From NCBI GenBank assembly GCA_019454185.1, contig CP075368.1, positions 186,001-250,000 of the forward strand: DNA of 64,000 nt. Reading direction: 5' to 3'. The notes below the pieces were generated by a model. That model worked only from the letters and a program-made list of their open reading frames with translations, was not told where the DNA came from and searched no databases. The translations under genes were made by a program, and so were the position numbers. This DNA comes from Phycisphaeraceae bacterium (GTDB lineage Bacteria; Planctomycetota; Phycisphaerae; Phycisphaerales; UBA1924). Shown here one piece after another: positions 45,220-54,087 of this stretch; positions within the stretch are counted from its first letter, which is position 1; each line of letters begins with the position of its first letter.

Positions 45220-45837
45220 TTAGCGGCGACGACGGCCGGCAACCAGACCACCGAGGCCGAGGAGGGCCATGGAGGCGGGGGAGGGGATGATCACGTCGAA
45301 GGGACGGATCTCGAAGGTGACGGTGTGGGTCGATGAGGTGCTGGAGGTGCCAGCGCGGCTCTGGGTGCCGGAGGCGCCGATGTAGACGTTGAGCGAGCCA
45401 GCGGGGGCGATGAAGTCAATGACGGAGAGGGCGACGGTGTAGTCGGCCGCAGCGGTGCCGCCGTCGGTGTAGCTGATGGTGCCGAGGTAAGCGGGGTTGG
45501 CGTTGTAGGTGCCGCCGAAGCCCGGGGGGAGCTGGCCGCCACCGAAGTCGAGGAGGTTGGCGCCGGAGACGATGCCGTTGTTGACGCCCTGGTTGAAGTT
45601 GGTGCTGTTGACCGCGCCGGCGAGGGAGCCGTTGGCGTTGCCGATGACGTCGAACTTCCAGCCGGCGAGCGAGAGGCCACCGACAACGCCGGACCAGTCG
45701 GCGTAGACGTCCATCACCATGGTGCCGCCGGGTCCGATGGACGCGGACTGGGGAACCATCGAGAGGACGAGGTTGCCTGCCGCGCTAGCAGCAGCGGTGA
45801 GACCAGCGACAGCGACGAGAGCAACGATCTTCTTCAT
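45220..45837 (-). CDS. PEP-CTERM-like secreted protein, tandem copy 3
   Basis: 205 residues. Signal peptide KKIVALVAVAGLTAAASAA; body GNLVLSMVPQSASIGPGGTMVMDVYADWSGVVGGLSLAGWKFDVIGNANGSLAGAV, LLDFGGGQLPPGFGGTYNANPAYLGTISYTDGGTAAADYTVALSVIDFIAPAGSLNVYIGASGTQSRAG; tail VIIPSPASMALLGLGGLV and Arg. The tail starts PSP rather than PTP. This copy is closest in the body to copy 2. Its terminator has a different stem, unlike those of copies 1 and 2, so it was duplicated earlier or acquired a separate end. The function of the domain is unknown. Confidence 0.9.
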   Translation of the reverse strand: MKKIVALVAVAGLTAAASAAGNLVLSMVPQSASIGPGGTMVMDVYADWSGVVGGLSLAGWKFDVIGNANGSLAGAVNSTNFNQGVNNGIVSGANLLDFGGGQLPPGFGGTYNANPAYLGTISYTDGGTAAADYTVALSVIDFIAPAGSLNVYIGASGTQSRAGTSSTSSTHTVTFEIRPFDVIIPSPASMALLGLGGLVAGRRRR

Positions 45838-46179
45838 TTGGAAATCTCCTCACACGATCTTGGGGTTACCCTTGAACAACCACAGGTTGGTCGGGACGAA
45901 CAACTCGTTCACGATCCAGTGAACAAAGTGCCTCACGTCTCGCAAACGGCAACCCTTTTCACCCAAGTACTTCGCATTTTTGATGAATCGCCCCTTGAGC
46001 GGCGCATGGCCAGGGCCTCGTCGGGCCTATCGGACCCTTTCAGAACACGAACAATGGCCCATGTGAGCCAGGACTGCGCACAAGAGGCCTTGAAGGGGGT
46101 TTGTGCCTTTGCCGGGGGGAGCCACTCGCTCTGTGGGGAGGCGGGGTTCGGGGGCGGGGCTTATGCCGCGGGGCTTGGC
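45838..46179. other. Intergenic region upstream of PEP-CTERM-like gene 3
   Basis: 342 bases without a convincing gene. It is somewhat AT-richer near 45880-45990 and must contain the promoter of copy 3. No repeat or RNA motif was recognised. Confidence 0.4.
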
Positions 46180-46587
46180 TTATGCTGCGCCGCTCCGGCG
46201 GTACCAGGGGGTGATGACCTCGTTATTGGCCGCGGCTCTTGCGAGGGTGCCGAGCGCTCGCGCCAATGCCTCGCCGGTCTCGACGAAGGTGACCCCGATT
46301 TCGTGACGCCGGAAGCCGACGCGGCGGATCCAGGCGATCCGGACCGGAGCGAGCATCGGGCCATCCAGAGTCTCGATGGTCATGCTGAATGCATCGCCCT
46401 TGCGCACGGGGAGTTTGCCCGTCGCGCGAACGCGAAGCCCCGAAGCGGACAGGTCGAGCACCTCGCCCAGGGTGCAGCAGATATCGTGGCACTTGACGCG
46501 GCCGTGCCGACGCTGGTTCTCGGGCGATTGCTCCGGCTTTTTCCAGACCGAGTGCTTTGCCGGGTTGTCGGGTGTGGGGGCGGGCAT
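46180..46587 (-). CDS. PilZ domain protein
   Basis: 135 residues. The N-terminal RRHGRVKCHDICCTLGEVLDLSASGLRVRATGKLPVRKGD contains the c-di-GMP-binding arginine pair (RRHGR) and the D-x-S-x-x-G motif (DLSASG). It is a single PilZ domain with no transmembrane part; a cyclic di-GMP receptor role follows from the family. The 15 residues before the domain are basic and polar. It is transcribed toward the PEP-CTERM-like genes. Confidence 0.9.
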   Translation of the reverse strand: MPAPTPDNPAKHSVWKKPEQSPENQRRHGRVKCHDICCTLGEVLDLSASGLRVRATGKLPVRKGDAFSMTIETLDGPMLAPVRIAWIRRVGFRRHEIGVTFVETGEALARALGTLARAAANNEVITPWYRRSGAA

Positions 46588-46702
46588 CGCAACACGTCGT
46601 ATCGACAGGATGACCCCGGGTGTTCAGCGACCTGAGGGCTTTCCCGGGGTGGACACGGAATAGACGAGCGGCTGATGCGGCAGGAGCGAGCGGTAGGGGT
46701 GG

Positions 46703-47695
46703 TTATCGAACCCTGCGGACGCCGCTGGTCATGCGGGTCTCATAGACAAGCGGTGGGTTGTCGTACTTGAACTCGGTCCTGACGTCGAGTTTGTTGAGTT
46801 GTCCGCGCTGGGTGTCCCAGTCGTATTCGCCCTCGTAGGTGAATCCCTTGATCGGCTGGCCCTGATCGGGGGCCTTGGATCTGGCTTTGGCGGATGAGCC
46901 GGCCTCACCTTGTGAGCCCGGCGGCTCGATCTTGCCGGAGATGGAGACCTTCGCGCTTGTGCTTGTGGAGCTCTTCAGGCGGTGCGTGGTGATCATGTTC
47001 ATGCCGAGCCCGCCGAGCGTGTCGGTGCTGGTCCATGTCTCGCGCGGCTTGACCAGGCCTGTGGGGTGGCCCATGGAGAGGAGTTCGCCGAAGGGGATGC
47101 CGATGCCGCCGGTGACGGACATGAGACCCCCGAGCCCCGCGTTTGTGAGGGCTGTGTGAGAGCCGGCACCGGGGAGAGTGGTGGGCGCGGAGATGGACGC
47201 GATGCGTCCGGAGGGCTCGATCTGGATGAGCACGCTGCTTCCGGCCATCTTGGCGAACGCTTCGAGCGCGCGGGTGTCGCTCTGGTCGGCGTTTCTCGGG
47301 CTTTGGGGCTTTGCCGAGTCGAAGTTGATGGCGTTGCCGTCGGTCTCGAGTCGGGCCACGACACGCTCGACGAGGAGCTCGACAGTCGAGCCCTTCTCGG
47401 TGTCGGACTCGATGACCTTGAGTTTGAGGTCCAGTTGCTGCTGGATCTTGGATGAGCCGTCGAGTAAGAGCGTGCCGGCTTCGCCCGCTTTGTAGGACGT
47501 GGTGGTCTCGGTCCGCATTTCGTAGCGGATTTCCTGGCCTTTTTCGAGTTTCGGGCGCAGATCGATGAGGCGCTCGGTCGTGCTCTGCGCGCTGGCATGC
47601 GACGCGGCGCCCGAGACCAGGAGCACTGCGACCATGAGGCGCCCTGGGGAGATCAGCGACGAGAACTTCTTCATGATCGGCTTCATGGTCGGCAT
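46703..47695 (-). CDS. Secreted hypothetical protein (DUF6263-like)
   Basis: 330 residues; signal peptide SPGRLMVAVLLVSGAASHASAQ. Beta-rich body with KLEKGQEIRYEMRTETTTSYKAG, KLKVIESDTEKGSTVELLVERVVARLETDG, GGLMSVTGGIGIPFGELLSMG and TSTDTLGGLGMNMITTHRLKS, ending with GFTYEGEYDWDTQRGQLNKLDVRTEFKYDNPP. This succession (a base state, a squared-term loss, a conversion factor) resembles proteins annotated DUF6263 in planctomycetes. The overall character resembles the lipoprotein at 51322-52305. The role is unknown. Confidence 0.78.
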   Translation of the reverse strand: MPTMKPIMKKFSSLISPGRLMVAVLLVSGAASHASAQSTTERLIDLRPKLEKGQEIRYEMRTETTTSYKAGEAGTLLLDGSSKIQQQLDLKLKVIESDTEKGSTVELLVERVVARLETDGNAINFDSAKPQSPRNADQSDTRALEAFAKMAGSSVLIQIEPSGRIASISAPTTLPGAGSHTALTNAGLGGLMSVTGGIGIPFGELLSMGHPTGLVKPRETWTSTDTLGGLGMNMITTHRLKSSTSTSAKVSISGKIEPPGSQGEAGSSAKARSKAPDQGQPIKGFTYEGEYDWDTQRGQLNKLDVRTEFKYDNPPLVYETRMTSGVRRVR

Positions 47696-48054
47696 TGTGT
47701 TGGGCTCCGCGTGGCGTGGTGCTCGTTGTTCGGGAATGAGAGGCGCTGACTGGCTGACCCACTACCGAATCGGGCAAGCTCTGGATGTGAGTACGCAAGA
47801 AGCGGTGCATTCCAGCGTGTGAGCACTGCGACATGCTCATGTCGAGGCGTTCTTCACATATCGCAAAGTGCTGCTGTGTATGGCGTTGCGACTTCTTTGC
47901 GCGATTTCATTCCGGCCACTGAATCCGGCAGTTTGGTCGTTCTCGAAACTTCGTGCGATAGGGTGAACGCCTCATGTTAAGGGCGGGGTCGGGTGGTTGC
48001 TCGGCCTTGTGCTGGTTTCTCTGTCCTGCCACATCGCACAGAAAGGAGCAGTCC
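47696..48054. other. Intergenic region between divergent genes
   Basis: 359 bases between the starts of two divergently transcribed secreted-protein genes. It must hold both promoters. No conserved motif, RNA or repeat was recognised. Confidence 0.5.
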
Positions 48055-49512
48055 ATGTCAAGTGTCGCACACGTCTCGTTCCGGGGGAGTCGGATGTCGC
48101 GTGGTTTGGGCCTTGCACTGGTGGTTTCGATGGCCGCGGGCCAGGCGTTTGCGGGGACGCTTCGGGTTCCGTCGCAGTTTGCGACGATCCAGAGCGCGAT
48201 CGACGCTGCGGTTGCGGGCGATGAGGTGCTGGTTGCGCCCGGTGTGTACGTTGAGGCGATCCACCTGCGCGGCAAGGCGATTGTTGTGCAGTCTGAGGCG
48301 GGTCCCGATTCCACGGTGATCGACGGGGGCGGGCTCGCTCGGTATGTCGTGACCATCAACAGCGGCGAGACATCACAAACCGTTGTTCGTGGCTTTACCG
48401 TGCGAGGCGGCCTGGGCGTCACGGGCGGATCCGGCCCGACCGGAGGCGGGGTGCGGATCGTCTCTTCGAGCCCTCGTCTTGAGAACCTCGTCATTACGGG
48501 CAACTCAGGGGTGTTCGGCGGTGGCGTGTCGATCGTGGGGGGAGCACCCGCGCTTCTCGACCTGACCGTTGCGAACAACAACGCGAACAGCGGCGGGGGT
48601 ATCTACGCGGAGATGGCGAGCACACGCATCGAGGGGCTGGTGGCGACGGGCAACCGCGCGATCAACAACGGTGGTGCGGTCGCGATCACGGGCGGATCCG
48701 TCACGATGACGGGAGCGGACCTCGAAGCGAACACGGCGGGCTCGTTCGGCGGTGCGATGTTCTTGAACCACACCAACGCGCAGATCAGCATCGTTGATGC
48801 GAAGAACAACGGCGAGATGACGGTTGACGCGTACGGCACGCAGACATTCCACACGTTCGGGGGCGGGGGCGTCTATGCCACCAGCACCACCGGGCGCATC
48901 GAGCGTGCGACATTCACCGACAACAAGGCGGCGGCGGGCGCGGGAGTCTACGTCGCGAGCGGCAACGGCCTGACGATCGTGAACACCGTGGTTGCGAGGA
49001 ACATCGCGGGGATCGGCGGCGCGGGCGTCTGGGCGAACAGCGCGAGCCCGACCATCATCAACTGCACGATCGTGCACAATCGTCCGGGCGGCATCTACAC
49101 GACTTACAACTCGTTCCCGATCGTGCGGAACACGGTTCTCTCGAAGAATGTCTTCGGTGCCATCACGGGCGTGGAGATCTACGGCAACGGCAACACGTCG
49201 ATCTCCGACAGCGTGGTGCGTGGCCCGATCCTTGCGGGCGCGACGGTCGGGCCTCGCGTGATCGATGCCGATCCTCGTCTCGATGCGTCTTTCACGCCTC
49301 TGGCGGGTTCGCCGCTGATCGACGCCGGGAACAACGGCTTCGTGCCCGCTGATGTGAGAACGGACCTTCGCGGGAAGCGTCGCTTTGTGGATGATCCTGC
49401 GACGCCGGACACCGGGACGGGGACATCACCGATCGTTGATATCGGCGCGGTCGAGTTCGTGCCGCCGCTCGCGCCGCGAACATCGACTCATTCTCGTCCG
49501 CAGCCGCTTTGA
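48055..49512 (+). CDS. Secreted parallel beta-helix protein
   Basis: 485 residues from ATG 48055 with AAAGGAG 8 bases upstream. Signal peptide RGLGLALVVSMAAGQAFA. Typical right-handed beta-helix start TIQSAIDAAVAGDEVLVAPGVYVEAIHLRGKAIVVQSEAG, then repeated coils with NNGGAV, NTAGSFGGAMFLNHTN, GIYAEMASTRIEG, NKAAAGAGVYVASGNGLTIVNTVVARNIAG. The C-terminal DLRGKRRFVDDPATPDTGTGTSPIVDIGAVEF is the common right-handed helix cap (choice-of-anchor type) of planctomycete surface proteins. No anchor or PEP-CTERM tail is seen. A terminator follows. Confidence 0.9.
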   Translation: MSSVAHVSFRGSRMSRGLGLALVVSMAAGQAFAGTLRVPSQFATIQSAIDAAVAGDEVLVAPGVYVEAIHLRGKAIVVQSEAGPDSTVIDGGGLARYVVTINSGETSQTVVRGFTVRGGLGVTGGSGPTGGGVRIVSSSPRLENLVITGNSGVFGGGVSIVGGAPALLDLTVANNNANSGGGIYAEMASTRIEGLVATGNRAINNGGAVAITGGSVTMTGADLEANTAGSFGGAMFLNHTNAQISIVDAKNNGEMTVDAYGTQTFHTFGGGGVYATSTTGRIERATFTDNKAAAGAGVYVASGNGLTIVNTVVARNIAGIGGAGVWANSASPTIINCTIVHNRPGGIYTTYNSFPIVRNTVLSKNVFGAITGVEIYGNGNTSISDSVVRGPILAGATVGPRVIDADPRLDASFTPLAGSPLIDAGNNGFVPADVRTDLRGKRRFVDDPATPDTGTGTSPIVDIGAVEFVPPLAPRTSTHSRPQPL

Positions 49513-49993
49513 ATAGTGAGTGATCAAGCGTTTGAGCTCCCGGGTCGATCTGGCCCGGGGCTCTTTCTTTTCCGTGGCATCGTTGTGGGTGTGGTGGGAG
49601 ATAGAGAAAAAGGAACGGGGGCACGCTCACACCACGTGCCCCCGGGGGAGAAAGTCGTGCGCCGGCGTCAGGGCGTCGTGATGCATGACGCCGGCAATGT
49701 GTCTCTCACGCTCTGCCTATGACTCTCCAGCGAACCGAGATACTCGAACTCGATCGCGTTGCCCGATGCACGACGCCGCACCGTGCGACGCACCCCGACG
49801 AGAAACCGACTCGACGATCCCACTTTCAATCCGCGTCGGCACGACGCCTTCCCGAGAGAGCGCACGGAGATCCTGACGCACGGACTGGAGCCGGCGTGTG
49901 GGTGAACGCACGTGCGTTGTCGGGGTGGGGGCCATCCGTGCCGCGCGGCCCTCTCTCTCTCTCGCGCGGGGCCCGGCGTATCCGCCGGATCTG
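49513..49993. other. Intergenic region, no confident gene
   Basis: 481 bases. It holds the terminator at 49534-49570. On the minus strand there are overlapping short open frames of 65-130 codons (49668-50069 and 49717-49935) that are arginine-rich, lack homologous features and overlap the gene at 49994; I do not call them. The rest is CG-rich. Confidence 0.4.
49534..49570 (+). terminator. Terminator after the beta-helix gene
   Basis: GAGCTCCCGGG, nine bases, CCCGGGGCTC, then TTTCTTTT. The stem is about 10 bp with one bulge. Confidence 0.85.
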
Positions 49994-50269
49994 TCATGCC
50001 TTCCTGGCGCGGACGGGTTCGATGAGCCCGAGTCGCGTCATGAACGCCGACGCCTGCTCTATCTCCCATCGCGTGTAATCGCAGAGGACCTTGGGCTGGT
50101 TCGGCGCGCCGAGCAGCTCGATGGGAGCGATGGTCCCTCCGCGGGTGTCGATCTTGTACTCGTCGAGTGCGGCCATGATCGCGTCGGCAGCGTCCATGAG
50201 TCGCGCGGGATCGAGTGGAGCGGGCTTGCCCGGCTCCGTGTTCTCTTTGTCTCTTTCATCCTTTCTCAT
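49994..50269 (-). CDS. Small hypothetical protein
   Basis: 91 residues from ATG 50269 with AGGAGGG 7 bases upstream, a strong ribosome site. Soluble, charged: RKDERDKENTEPGKPAP then LDPARLMDAADAIMAALDEYKIDTRGGTIAPIELLGAPNQPKVLCDYTRWEIEQASAFMTRLGLIEP. The central helix-turn-helix-like alternation and the Trp..Glu pair suggest a compact helical domain. I do not recognise the family. It is followed downstream by no further minus-strand gene before the beta-helix gene. Confidence 0.72.
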   Translation of the reverse strand: MRKDERDKENTEPGKPAPLDPARLMDAADAIMAALDEYKIDTRGGTIAPIELLGAPNQPKVLCDYTRWEIEQASAFMTRLGLIEPVRARKA

Positions 50270-50682
50270 GACCCGGCCCTCCTGCTTTCTGTTTGATGCT
50301 GCTCAGGGCTCTCTGTCTCCCGTCCGCTTTGCCTCGGGTGGTCCGCTCACACCACGGACACACCCGTCGATGCGCCATCCTTGCGCATCCTTCGCCAACT
50401 TTGGCCAGTACCCGTCGGTTCTCGGGCTCTTTCTGGCCCTTCCTACGCTCTTTGGCTTGCCCACTTTCGCATGGCCACGAGCTTTCCACTCAACACATCA
50501 CTATTCGATTCGCGTCGTTGAGGGATGCAATTCCGTAGGGAACTCGCCCCTTTTCTTTGTGATTAGGTGAATCGGTATTGCAGCGAAAAAGAGGTGCGGA
50601 ATCGGCGCGCGTCCGGCGCGTGAGTGTCTCGCATGTGTGCCGCGGCGTTCGGGCTTCGCGACTTCGTGAGTGCGTCACTGCG
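50270..50682. other. Intergenic region with possible small frame
   Basis: 413 bases between two minus-strand small genes. A 77-codon minus-strand frame (50256-50489) contains RRVCPWCERTTRGK and overlaps the downstream gene by 14 bases; it may be a small zinc-binding protein but has no clear ribosome site, so I leave it uncalled. It is otherwise CG-rich with no repeat. Confidence 0.35.
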
Positions 50683-50702
50683 TCACTGCGTCACTGCGTC
50701 AC
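50671..50702. repeat. Tandem octamer array, TGCGTCAC x4
   Basis: Four exact 8-base units. The stop codon of the minus-strand gene ending at 50683 falls inside it, so it codes for that protein's last residues (SDAVTQ). Same unit length as the arrays at 37148 and 59427. Confidence 0.9.
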
Positions 50703-51027
50703 TTCTCTTCCACGCGTAGTCCTTGTCTTTGGAGAGCGCGGTTGCGCCGAGATTGATGCAGCGCCCGCAGATGACCGAGCCCTCGACCCACGGGCTCTCC
50801 CACGCGGGATCATCGCGATGCTCGAGGCACATGGTGCAGGTGCGATGGCTCGTTGCCAGCGTGCCAGCATCGAGCAGCTTGCACGCGGTCTTCAGGCAGA
50901 CGCCGCAGATGATGCTTCCCTGGTGCCCCTCGACGAGCGGGAGATCGTCGGTCCACTCGCGCGCACAGAAGTTGCAGAGCACGTCGCTCTGGTTGACACT
51001 CATCGGATCTGCGCCGGGTTTCAGCAC
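50683..51027 (-). CDS. Small four-CxxC zinc protein (ClpX zinc-finger-like)
   Basis: 114 residues from a GTG at 51027 with GAAAGGAA about 6 bases upstream; ATG 51003 would give 106 residues. Four CxxC pairs: CNFC, CGVC, CTMC, CGRC. The first two, with CNFCAREWTDDLPLVEGHQGSIICGVCLK, look like the ClpX C4 zinc finger; the second pair repeats the arrangement (TCTMCLEHRD...GSVICGRCINLG). It is probably a two-finger zinc protein for protein or RNA contact. The last residues are encoded by the octamer array at 50671-50702. Confidence 0.8.
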   Translation of the reverse strand: MLKPGADPMSVNQSDVLCNFCAREWTDDLPLVEGHQGSIICGVCLKTACKLLDAGTLATSHRTCTMCLEHRDDPAWESPWVEGSVICGRCINLGATALSKDKDYAWKRSDAVTQ

Positions 51028-51055
51028 GCTCGTTCCTTTCTCTCGCTCGCATCGC

Positions 51056-51319
51056 TTACTTGGACAGCTTCTGCACCAGTTCGGCCAGGGCCTTGATGTC
51101 TTTCGTCCGGAGGACCGCCGCGGCTCGGGCGTCAGCTTCGGGGAACTTCGCGAGGGCGGTTTCCACAGTCTTCCAGAGTTTGTCCTTCTTCTTGTCGGTC
51201 TCGGCGAGGTACAGCTCTGAGACCGCTTCCTGGAGTTTCGTCAGGGAGATGGTGTCGAGGTTGCTGTAGTAGCGGTCGACGATCTTGCGCTGGGTTGACG
51301 AGAGTTCCTGCTTTGCCAT
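51056..51319 (-). CDS. Small helical hypothetical protein
   Basis: 87 residues from ATG 51319 with AGAGGAA 5 bases upstream. Highly charged and helical: AKQELSSTQRKIVDRYYSNLDTISLTKLQEAVSELYLAETDKKKDKLWKTVETALAKFPEADARAAAVLRTKDIKALAELVQKLSK. No cysteine. Its start lies 2 bases after the stop of the upstream lipoprotein gene, so the two are co-transcribed. It is also close to the zinc protein gene. Function unknown. Confidence 0.75.
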   Translation of the reverse strand: MAKQELSSTQRKIVDRYYSNLDTISLTKLQEAVSELYLAETDKKKDKLWKTVETALAKFPEADARAAAVLRTKDIKALAELVQKLSK

Positions 51320-51321
51320 GT

Positions 51322-52305
51322 CTATTCCTCTTGCGGTTCGTACGGCTCCCACGAGTGGCGGAAGCTTGTTATGTAGACGATCTCGGTCGCCTCGCCGCCC
51401 TTGAATGCGCGGGCACGCGTGGTGTAGTCGCTCCCGAACCAGCCACTGACTGGGCCGGGCATGGTGAGATCGATCACGGCCTCCCCTTGAATGAAGATCT
51501 CACGCGAGACTAGCTCGGCAGAATCGTGCGTGCTCGTCGGCGTGGGGCCGGGCGTGCCGACGTGGCGCTGGCTCATCTCGACGGTGATGCGGCTCCCATC
51601 GACCGCGCGGAGACGGTATCGTCGCTGCATCTGCATGGGCACCGTCGCGACCTCGTGGACCTGGTTCATCTCCCAGACAGCACCGATACCGATCGGTTCA
51701 TCCGGGAGCAAGACGGGTAACAGCATCGAGAGGTGCAGAACAGACTGTGTGCGTGCTCGTTCGGTGTCGCTCTCTGTGGGGTCGCTAAAGACGCGTCCGT
51801 AGGGCTCATACGTCGCGAGCACCATCTGTTCCATCGCGGTCTGCGACATCCTCTCGAACTCCGCGGTCCACTCCTCCCACCTTGCGGGGTCTTCTTCGCT
51901 TACCCACATCCCCATCTGATCGCATCGCACGTGCGTTCCGTGCTCTGTCACCTCAAGGGCCTCGATGCTGATCACGGCGACCGTGTTGGGCGTCTGCTCG
52001 ATCCCGACGCGTCGCCCGTCTTCCCAACCGGCCATTCCGTGGTCGTGTCGCGAGGTGATCAGTTGTTTGGCACCGATCGTCGGGGCATACTGCAACGCCA
52101 CGCGCGGGAGCTGGCCCGGATCGAGCAGCCGATACCCGTCGATAAACTTGCCGAACGGGCGTTGAACCAGCGGTGTCTCACCGTCCGGCGGCGACGCCGC
52201 GTTGGGTGTGCCGGCTCCTGTTGGCGGCTGCTTCTCGCATGCGAGAGGCAGCCACGCGCACGCAGCGATCAGGTAGATGCATGCGACATGTCTGGGGCTG
52301 CGCAT
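51322..52305 (-). CDS. Secreted lipoprotein of unknown function (DUF6263-like)
   Basis: 327 residues. Lipoprotein signal YLIAACAWLPLACEK with a Cys near residue 23. Beta-rich body: RPFGKFIDGYRLLDPGQLPRVALQYAPTIGAKQLITSRHDHG, VIGIGAVWEMNQVHEVATVPMQMQRRYRLRAVDGSRITVEMSQ, REIFIQGEAVIDLTMPGPVSGWFGSDYTTRARAF. The GxGAxWEMNQ and the final EA.IDL.MPGPVSG resemble the paralogous secreted protein at 46703-47695. The role is unknown. Confidence 0.78.
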   Translation of the reverse strand: MRSPRHVACIYLIAACAWLPLACEKQPPTGAGTPNAASPPDGETPLVQRPFGKFIDGYRLLDPGQLPRVALQYAPTIGAKQLITSRHDHGMAGWEDGRRVGIEQTPNTVAVISIEALEVTEHGTHVRCDQMGMWVSEEDPARWEEWTAEFERMSQTAMEQMVLATYEPYGRVFSDPTESDTERARTQSVLHLSMLLPVLLPDEPIGIGAVWEMNQVHEVATVPMQMQRRYRLRAVDGSRITVEMSQRHVGTPGPTPTSTHDSAELVSREIFIQGEAVIDLTMPGPVSGWFGSDYTTRARAFKGGEATEIVYITSFRHSWEPYEPQEE

Positions 52306-52445
52306 AAAGACTCCGGCTCGGGCGATCCCGTTGCGGCCGACATCCTACCCACGCGGAGCGAGTCGACCGTGGCTTGCGCCCGTCGTTTGCGGACTCCCCT
52401 GCGCTCTCCCTTCCCCTACACTTTCGCCCAATCCGGAGTCCCCCC

Positions 52446-53687
52446 ATGAAGATCCACGAATACCAGGGCCGTCAGCTTCTCGCCTCTTTCGGCATTCCCG
52501 TCCCTGCCGGCACGCTCGTCGAGTCGATCGAGCAGGCCGCAACTACTTATAAGCAGGTCGCGGCGGAGTCCGGCTCGGACCTGGTTGTCGTGAAGGCCCA
52601 GGTCCATACGGGGGGCCGGGGCAAGGCGGGCTTCGTGAAGCTGGTGCGTTCGGCCAAGGAGGCGGAGGACGCCGCACGATTCATGCTGACCAACCGCATG
52701 GTCTCGGTTCAGACCGGGCCTGAGGGGCTTGAGGTCACGAAGCTGCTCTTCGCGGCGGGCGTGGACATTGCCGATCGCAGTGGGGGAGGGAAGGAGGAGT
52801 TCTACCTTGCGGTCACGACCGATCGTGCGACGCGCCGCAACATCCTGATCGCGTCGCGCCAGGGAGGTGTGGACATCGAGCAGGTGGCGCACGACACGCC
52901 GGATGCGATCATCAAAGAGCCGCTGCACCCCTTGATGGGCCTCCAGCCCCATCAGGCGCGGCGTGTGGCGTTCGACCTCGGCTTCAAGGGCTCGCAGATC
53001 AACCAGGCCGCGAAGATCATGGCATCGCTCGCCAAGCTGTTTGAGGCGAAGGACTGCACGCTCGCGGAGATCAACCCACTGATCATCACGCCCCCGTCGG
53101 CGACGCATCCGGACGGGCAGGTCTTGGCGATCGACGCGAAGTTCTCGTTCGATGACAACGCGACGTTCCGCCACAAGGACATCCAGCAGATGTTCGACCC
53201 GACGGAGGAGAACCCTGCGGAGCTGCGGGCCCAGCGGTTCGGGCTCTCGTACATCGCGCTCGACGGGAACATCGGCTGCCTCGTGAATGGCGCGGGGCTG
53301 GCGATGGCGACGATGGACATCGTCAAGCTGCATGGCGGGTCACCGGCGAACTTCCTGGATGTTGGCGGCAGCGCGACTGAAGAGGCCGTGACCGAGGCGT
53401 TCTCGATCATTCTGTCGGATTCGAGCGTGAAGGGTGTGATGGTCAACATCTTCGGCGGGATCATGCGGTGTGATGTGATCGCCGCGGGGATCATCAACGC
53501 GGCGACGAAGCACAAGAACGCGGATGGTTCGACGGGCTTCAAGGTGCCGCTGGTGGTGCGTCTGGAAGGGACGAATGTTGAGGCGGGGCGGAAGTTGCTG
53601 GCGGATGCGAAGAGCTCGCTTCCGACGCTGCAACCGGCGACGGACCTGACGGATGCTGCTGTGAAGGTGTGCAAGGCGGTGGGGTGA
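52446..53687 (+). CDS. sucC: Succinyl-CoA synthetase beta subunit
   Basis: 413 residues from ATG 52446. ADP-forming subunit of the TCA cycle. Start [29 protein letters not shown]-grasp residues [43 protein letters not shown]-like [16 protein letters not shown] and [17 protein letters not shown], with the CoA/phosphate GGIMRCD motif. It normally lies directly before sucD (alpha); here the next gene is an unrelated small membrane protein eight bases away and no sucD is present in the window. Length is 20-25 residues longer than the typical beta subunit. Confidence 0.97.
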   Translation: MKIHEYQGRQLLASFGIPVPAGTLVESIEQAATTYKQVAAESGSDLVVVKAQVHTGGRGKAGFVKLVRSAKEAEDAARFMLTNRMVSVQTGPEGLEVTKLLFAAGVDIADRSGGGKEEFYLAVTTDRATRRNILIASRQGGVDIEQVAHDTPDAIIKEPLHPLMGLQPHQARRVAFDLGFKGSQINQAAKIMASLAKLFEAKDCTLAEINPLIITPPSATHPDGQVLAIDAKFSFDDNATFRHKDIQQMFDPTEENPAELRAQRFGLSYIALDGNIGCLVNGAGLAMATMDIVKLHGGSPANFLDVGGSATEEAVTEAFSIILSDSSVKGVMVNIFGGIMRCDVIAAGIINAATKHKNADGSTGFKVPLVVRLEGTNVEAGRKLLADAKSSLPTLQPATDLTDAAVKVCKAVG

Positions 53688-53694
53688 GGGCGCA

Positions 53695-54087
53695 ATGACA
53701 GATCAGATTGACAAGATCACGCAACTAGCAAGCTCTGCCGTGGGCCGAATCCGCGTCAAGAGTGCCTTGAATCCCTTGCTGGTGCTGTGTGCCATTGGAA
53801 TGCCCACGTGCCTGATCTCTGCGGGGCTCTTGGATGCATCCCTTGCCAAGTATCTTGTGTTTGCCGCTATATCAATGCCCTTGCTCACTGTCCTGTGTTT
53901 CGTATATTTTATGCTGGTTGATCCAGACAAGCTTCAGTCAGAAGACTACCAGATTCGAAAGGCTGCTTTGGAGCTAATCGAAGAAAAAGGTGGCCGCCTT
54001 CCACTGTATCCGGCATCAATAGACACCATTTCTAATCCAGACAGGCGTGCATTGCCTCCTTCAACAGAGGAGGTAAGCGATGAGTAA
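53695..54087 (+). CDS. Small two-helix membrane protein, AT-richer
   Basis: 130 residues from ATG 53695, eight bases after sucC. Two hydrophobic segments: [21 protein letters not shown] and [22 protein letters not shown], followed by a charged C-terminal stretch ([32 protein letters not shown]). Base composition is visibly lower in GC than sucC (about half versus two thirds), suggesting transfer. The next gene overlaps its stop. The topology (two helices then helical cytoplasmic tail) resembles small membrane effector proteins of defence-like modules, but there is no sequence match that I recognise. Confidence 0.75.
   Translation: MTDQIDKITQLASSAVGRIRVKSALNPLLVLCAIGMPTCLISAGLLDASLAKYLVFAAISMPLLTVLCFVYFMLVDPDKLQSEDYQIRKAALELIEEKGGRLPLYPASIDTISNPDRRALPPSTEEVSDE

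Noticed and set aside
49668..50069. 133-codon minus-strand frame
   Set aside because: Arg-rich, overlaps a better supported gene at 49994-50269, and an alternative overlapping frame is equally plausible; left uncalled.
50256..50489. 77-codon minus-strand frame with CPWC
   Set aside because: No convincing ribosome site and overlaps a gene with one; possible but unsupported.
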